A stretch of DNA of 28,128 bases from Oehlia diaphana (taxonomy: Eukaryota > Glomeromycota > Glomeromycetes > Glomerales > Glomeraceae), in the NCBI GenBank assembly GCA_003833135.1, contig QZLH01001546.1:1-28128 (forward strand). The letters are read 5' to 3'. The position numbers and the translations under genes were made by a program. This document shows positions 23,162-28,128 of the stretch, piece after piece. Every line of letters begins with the position of its first letter. The first letter of the stretch is position 1. The notes under the pieces are model-generated. The model was not told the origin of the DNA, searched no databases, and saw only the letters and a program-made list of their open reading frames with translations.

Positions 23162-24075
23162 CTACAATTCATTCTTCTTCGTCTTTTCTTTTAATTCATC
23201 CAGATCTTTTGTCGCAAACAAATCCTCTTTAACTTCTAAACTTTCTAACCTTCTTCAGTGACAAGAGTTGACATCGTGTTATCTGTTTATTATTTGCTGG
23301 TATTACTACTATTACCTTCCTCAAAAGGATTTTCAGCAATATTTTCTTTATTTGCTTCATCTGATTGTTCATGAAGAACTTGTTCAGTTTTAGTTCCTCT
23401 CCTTGTTCTTCTTCCTGTTTATAGCCAGATAGATCAAGAATATCATCATCATAATCATCATCATCATAATCTTCTATCTGGTTAACAAGAACAGGATTGA
23501 ACGTGAGGATATCACGGCAAGATATGCCTTGCGCTTTACCAACTTTGAAAGCTGTTTCTTTAGCGAATCTTCCTCAGCTTCCAGTTTTACCTTGCGATTC
23601 TTCTTCCATTCAGTGAAAGTTTCATGTGAGGTAAATCCTAATTTATGCCACCTGAAAGTTTGTTAAAATTATCAGTAAGTAAATTACACGTTCTGATCAA
23701 CATATGGGAAACATTTTGTAAGATTTACCCTCTGTTTCTAAGAACTCTTCAATATTGATCTGTTACTACTCTTCCCCTTCAGCTTTAATTTGAGCACAAA
23801 ACCAGGCGGGAGAGCATGTCTATACATGCACTTTTTGCCTAATAAACTTTGTTTAATTAATAAGTTCAACATCACTATATAACCAGCTTTCTTATCATTG
23901 TTTCTTGAATCGGTATACGAATCAATTTTCGCACTTTTTCTTCAACATTCAAATCATGAGAGAATTTAATATTATCCCACCTTTTAATATAGTCCATACT
24001 TGAAGAATTGACATAGCATCATTTAGAATCGACCCCGAATGGCACTTTTTGTTGTACTTGAATAATTGCACAAAA
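23162..24075 (-). pseudogene. Decayed TMA46/ZC3H15 (DRG family regulatory protein, CCCH zinc finger) pseudogene
   Basis: Protein fragments in family order but different frames read along the minus strand: VPFGVDSK (near 24040), IKFSHDLNVEEKVRK (near 23955), KCMYRHALPPGFVLK (near 23815), HKLGFTSHETFTEWKKNRK (near 23625), GKAQGISCRDILTFNPVL (near 23525), an acidic DDDDYDDDILDLSGYK block (near 23440) and the C-terminus ATKDLDELKEKTKKNEL ending at TAG (23164-23162). This is the layout of TMA46/ZC3H15, which binds DRG-type GTPases and translating ribosomes. The first CCCH finger has lost its leading cysteines, a TGA follows VPFGVDSK, the linker between the fingers is missing and several frameshifts occur. 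Ordinary introns cannot repair it. It sits between the two cullin-3 copies. Confidence 0.8.
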
Positions 24076-25372
24076 CTAAATAAAATATTTAAAACAAATA
24101 TAAAGTATTTAAATCAGACTTCATTTCGACTCAAACTCTTTAAACAAGAAAACTAGAATACATACATTTATTGTAAAAAACTTCAGTGTCAACTATAAAC
24201 TTTACGAAAAGTTCGCGGGAAATTAAGAAAATTCGTGGAAATTTGAGCTAGTAACAATTTCGTTTTTTGAGAATTCGAAAGAAAGAACTATTCCAATTAC
24301 AAAGCAAAACTTTGAACGCAGAAAAGCTCGGGGCAGGTGATATACAGCCAATAATAGTCATTCTCAGTCAGTTGCATATTTCGGTCATGTGTCATTCTAT
24401 TGTTCGACCTAAAAATTTAGGTCGGATAAAATCTAATTATTCCCCAGCTTTTTTGCAATAATTGTTTAGCTTTTTATTAATGTTTCGTTTATAAAAAAGT
24501 TTAATAATATTTTTAAATATTTTGGGCACAGTTAATATTATATGGTAGTATCATATAACCAATTGGCTAGTAAATTAAATATATCAAGCTTATTCAATTT
24601 ATTTAATAATAAATTAAAAAATATTGTTATGCATAAAATGAAAATAGGATAAACTAATATCAAGAGAATTAGACGTAAAAATGTAGTAATTAGATTAAAT
24701 TTGTTTTAATTGATAAAGCAAAAGAAAATCCAGAAAATCCTATAAATAACCATCTTCTAATAAAGAATAAATGTAAATTTTACAATAGGAGTTTGATGAC
24801 AATTTGGCTAGTTCACTAGATAAGAGGATTCTCTTATTATATAATTAATTTTTTTGCTGCCAATTGATATTTAGTTGCAAGAAAAATCATTTAAAAATTT
24901 TATTAAAAAATTAAATAAATTTGATTACCTTAACTTAATTAATTAATTGGTTCCAGTCTTTAAAATAATATATAGTAAATGGTGGACTATAGTACCCGGG
25001 TATCCGGATATCATTCTCAGATCAATTTAATCATAAATTTTTTACTTTTCTCTTTTGTATAACCTAAAAGAATAAAAAAATCCTTTTTGTTTGCTTTGAT
25101 ACAAATGAAATATGGGGAGTTTTGATTATGAAAATAAATTTAACTGAATATTAATGCCGTAACGATTTTAATAAATACAGTATAATAATAATAATGTTTG
25201 TATTCGTAATAAATTTTAAGCATAATGTCCCCAAGAAGCAAATATATAATACATATTAAGCGAAAATTTTTCATCGAACCTTTTAAATCACATTTATGAG
25301 TAGGGTACTGTACTTTAAGAGGTACTATAGCTACCGTTTACGGTATCAAATTTTCCTTTTTATATTAAAAAA
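24076..25372. other. AT-rich spacer between pseudogene and cullin-3 copy B
   Basis: About 1.3 kb with no recognisable gene. The ORF at 24267-24461 has no protein features. It includes a 9-bp inverted repeat (24405-24424) and is otherwise AT-rich with short direct A/T tracts. The duplication that made copy B begins at about 25373. Confidence 0.5.
24405..24424. repeat. Short perfect inverted repeat
   Basis: CGACCTAAA and TTTAGGTCG are separated by AA. A tight palindrome such as this may be a protein binding site or a remnant of an element end; nothing around it decides. Confidence 0.7.
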
Positions 25373-27601
25373 GCTTGCTATATTTCTGAAACAAAATTTA
25401 TCTAATTACTCCTTGAAATCTGACATTGTATTAGATGATATTCTCATATTATTGAACATCTCCTCTAGTTTTGTGGTAAATTGATAACCGCTCACAATCT
25501 GAAGTATATATGAGACAAATATTAAAAATAAAAAGTGAAGCATTTATAATCATAGACTAGTGACTGACTTACCTCGAGTTTACTTATCGTACGCTTTTCT
25601 GCACCATCATTAACACTGTGTCCAAGTAATAAACGCTTAGTTAAATGTTGTTTGTAATATCGTTCAAAAACATCTTTTTCTTCAACAAAACGGAACAATG
25701 TAATAGCTTTATTCAATACACCATCAATTTCTTTTTTCGTTTCCTAAAATTGTAAAATTGGTAATTGATTAAGATGAAAGAAAATAAATATTACGTCAAC
25801 TAACCCTCTTTAATCCTTTTTTAATATTATCATCAATAAACAATGATATAAACTCGGGTGATTTTGGATTCTTATTAATGAAATATTCAAAAGCCTTTTA
25901 AAAAAAATTATAAGCATTAATAAAAAAGATAATCAACTTGAGCAATAATATAAAAACATTTGTACTGACAAACCTCATTAAAAGATGTTTGAAATGTTTC
26001 ATCATTAGATAAAGCTAAATTCTGAACTTTATCGAATTTGTCATTAAGGTCTAGAACACTCTGTACCCATCTTAAAGCAACAGTAACTTCGGTTTGTTTA
26101 TCAACAGATACAGCATTACTACCTTCGGCTGTTGTATTACTTGTTACTGTTTCATTAATCGCTTTACCAAGTTCGCGTATATAATCACTAATAGCAGATT
26201 TCATTTCATCATGACCTTTTGCAACTCGCCCGAACAATTTATACATCCTTCCAAGATCTAAATTAAATAAATAACATTACAAAAATATAATAATCATTGA
26301 CCGGCAAATACAAGAAACTTGCCATCCATTTTTTCATTTCTTAGCAAAGGAATTAAACCTTTCTGGAATAAAAAAAAATAATAATTCATTTCATGTAATT
26401 TTTAAAACCAAAAAAAAAGTTATACTATAAAGTTTACCTCAATTATTGTCTTAAGATGTTTTGAAATCAACTCCTCTTCTACAATATTACGAATCTTTGG
26501 TTCCGTAGTCGGTGAAAGATAATGGCCTACGCGCTGCTCTTCTTTATTCAGTCGCTTATCTACCTAAAAGATGAGATTATATGTATGTATGTATGTATGT
26601 ATGTATATATTCTAACCTCTTTCATGTATTCTGAAGTATCATATTCTCCCACAAGCATTTGTCCCTCAACTCTATAATATTCCGAACTTGATTCTAAGAA
26701 CTTATTTTCGAAATCAATTGCATAAATTGTATCTTTAGTCGACGCGTCAGTCAACTCCATTAACATATCAATTGATGCTTTCACATTAGTACGATCTATA
26801 ATTTCATTCTCTCGTTCAAGCTTAATTTGCTGTAAAAGTACTTCAAGAAGATGATTCTGAATTGGATAATTCTGTGATCGGACGATTGTGTCTCTAAATA
26901 GATCCAATCCAAGATCATAAACAAGAGGAACGTTTGCAGGTTCTGCGTAAACCCGATCCTTTAATTATAGTGTAATTATTAGATGTAGCCTACAACAGGA
27001 AAAAATTTTCCCGCACAAAATACAAAACTTTACTTGAAATCACTAACTTACCAAATACTTTAAAATATCACTAAGCATAAGCATACATGTAATATGGTCC
27101 TCCCAAACAGTTTTTAAAACTTTCAGGAAATTTGCACTACCAGCTCCATTAGGGTTTGTTTGTGAACTACTTGCACCTGAAAGAGGGAATGCCGGTAGTA
27201 CTTGTGAGACAGCAATTTCTTCCAGGTGCTGCGTAATAATTTCTCTTACACCATTATATAATTTGTCTCCATTTTTATTATGCACCATACTAAATGTATC
27301 ACAATAAAGTCCTTCAAAACTTAGGATCGACGCATTTTTTTTATGAATTTCACGAATAGCCTGAGCTAGACTATCCCAACTGTCAGTAAATTGGTACACA
27401 GCATTCTGAAAACGACGTGAAGATATATTTAAATAAGTTAGAAAAAAATAAAATAAAAATGATAAGTTCACATATTTATAAAATATAAAAAGATAGGTTT
27501 GCTTTTAAGTCTGGTAGACAAACCGGACTATATAAAGTAACTAAACTTACTGGTTTCTTTGGTGGCCTTATCTTTCTTTTTGGCCGTTTACGGCTACTCA
27601 T
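25373..27601 (-). pseudogene. Cullin-3 copy B, 3'-truncated duplicate
   Basis: Exons alignable to copy A: 27601-27551, 27405-27052, 26958-26617, 26563-26438, 26362-26323, 26257-25974, 25894-25805, 25743-25573 and a broken exon 9 from 25498. Introns are kept, so it arose by DNA duplication, not retrocopying. Exon 9 has an in-frame TAA (25408-25406), and homology stops at about 25373. The cullin C-terminal region with RBX1 contact, NEDD8-site lysine and winged helix is therefore absent. Exon 5 lost the start of MENSGLIP (now KGLIP), and its donor is GC (26322-26321) instead of GT. The BTB-facing helix reads FEGLYCDTFSMVHNKNGDKL, with several changed positions. Exon 6 is intact, unlike copy A. 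If transcribed, it would give about 575 aa of mainly N-terminal cullin. Confidence 0.88.
26579..26606 (+). repeat. TATG microsatellite in intron of cullin-3 copy B
   Basis: About seven tandem TATG units lie in the intron between exons 3 and 4 of copy B. Copy A has an AT-dinucleotide run at the same place. Confidence 0.85.
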
Positions 27602-27681
27602 AACGAAATAGAAATAAAGAGTAATAAAGTGGTGATTTGTGAATATATTAGCAAAGGTAATAGTTATTCTTAGGGTTATTG
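27602..27681 (-). promoter_or_regulatory. Duplicated 5' flank of cullin-3 copy B
   Basis: Sequence upstream of the copy B start matches that of copy A (22494-22605), including AATAAAGAGTAATA, GTGATTTGTGAATATA and TTCTTAGGGTT-ATTGACT. Similarity ends at about 27681, where a MITE-like element starts. Copy B therefore kept about 80 bp of promoter-proximal DNA and might still be transcribed. Confidence 0.6.
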
Positions 27682-27813
27682 ACTAGTGGGGCAAAAATTA
27701 TCTTTTTGACCCTGTACGACATCCTTTTTTGACCCTCCTATATGTAATACAGTATATGCGGGTCAAAAAAATAACACGAGGAGGGTCAAAAAGGTAATTT
27801 TTGCACTAGTGGG
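27682..27813. mobile_element. Small MITE-like inverted-repeat element
   Basis: Non-autonomous element of about 130 bp. The left end reads ACTAGTGGGGCAAAAATTAT followed by CTTTTTGACCCT. The right end, read on the opposite strand, gives CACTAGTGCAAAAATTACC followed by TTTTTGACCCT. A second pair of TTTTTTGACCC units is nested inside in inverted orientation (27724-27735 and 27760-27770). ACTAGTGGG flanks the element directly at both sides (27682-27690 and 27805-27813), so the exact boundary and target duplication cannot be decided. No coding capacity. Confidence 0.75.
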
Positions 27814-27931
27814 AGTAAGTATAGTGCAGAACCAGTGCAAGAACCTCTATACTCAACTACTTATGTATAGTAACAATTGATTGATTATAAATTTCTAAAA
27901 AAAAAATTTTTTTATATTAAAGTAAAAAATT

Positions 27932-27982
27932 TAACCAATAATTTTTATAAATATGATCATTAGCTTTAAAAATTATTGGTTA
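27932..27982. repeat. Perfect 16-bp inverted repeat
   Basis: TAACCAATAATTTTTA (27932-27947) and TAAAAATTATTGGTTA (27967-27982) are exact reverse complements with a 19-nt spacer, embedded in A and T tracts. It is probably a foldback remnant. Confidence 0.8.
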
Positions 27983-28003
27983 TTTTTTTTCTAAATTAAA
28001 TTT

Positions 28004-28108
28004 TGGCTAAGTTTTAGCTGTTTAAAAATCTGTAATTTAAATATACTGACAAAATTTAATTAAAATTGAGACTAGTCTAATTTTTGCATTACAGATCTTT
28101 TTTAGCCA
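28004..28108. repeat. Possible second foldback element with nested arms
   Basis: TGGCTAA (28004-28010) and TTAGCCA (28102-28108) are inverted. Inside them AATCTGTAAT (near 28027-28036) pairs with ATTACAGAT (near 28089-28097). The interior is AT-rich. Arms are short and imperfect, so this may be chance in AT-rich DNA. Confidence 0.35.
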
Positions 28109-28128
28109 CATTTAATGTAATATTAATT

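Noticed and set aside
24267..24461. 64-codon plus-strand ORF
   Set aside because: No protein family features and it includes an inverted repeat.
25373..27601. Cullin-3 copy B as a retrotransposed copy
   Set aside because: All introns up to exon 9 and the 5' flank are present, so the copy arose at DNA level.

Overview
The window looks like nuclear DNA of an early-diverging filamentous fungus, most likely an arbuscular mycorrhizal fungus (Glomeromycotina, Rhizophagus-like). The reasons are the very AT-rich composition, genes cut by many short introns (mostly about 50-110 nt, GTAAGT/GTATGT-type donors), fungal-type proteins such as QCR8 and a DRS1-type helicase, a NEDD1 gene (kept by animals, plants and some early fungi, not by budding yeast), and DNA-transposon debris. 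The species assignment is inference. All exon coordinates were read by hand from splice signals, frame continuity and family conservation.

Left part (1-7307): the tail of a pogo/Tigger-like DNA transposon (1-230); twinfilin on the minus strand (10 exons, 337 aa); diverging from it on the plus strand, an unrecognised gene of about 610 aa with a possible degenerate MPN-like N-terminus and an apparent reading-frame problem near its start; a long gene-poor stretch (4822-6490) holding one foldable, relatively GC-rich segment (6172-6311); and an O6-alkylguanine-DNA alkyltransferase gene with a 10-nt micro-exon.

Middle part (7562-18440): NEDD1 (minus), peptidyl-tRNA hydrolase with a charged insertion (minus), a small four-helix membrane protein resembling DUF1761 (plus), PLP-binding YggS/PLPBP homeostasis protein (minus), the DEAD-box ribosome-biogenesis helicase DRS1/DDX27 (minus) and respiratory complex III subunit QCR8 (plus, intronless). 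These are ordinary housekeeping genes, not an operon. Divergent pairs share short promoter regions.

Right part (18873-28128): a tandem segmental duplication of a cullin-3 gene. The proximal copy (18873-22493) has all 13 exons, including the neddylation and winged-helix end, but a 13-bp deletion in exon 6 shifts its frame. The distal copy (25373-27601) keeps those 13 bp but is cut off inside exon 9, has a nonsense codon there, lost codons at one splice junction and uses a GC donor. Between them lies a decayed TMA46/ZC3H15 (DRG-family regulatory protein) pseudogene. A small MITE-like inverted-repeat element sits at the outer edge of the duplication, followed by two more inverted repeats. No rRNA, tRNA or CRISPR array was found.
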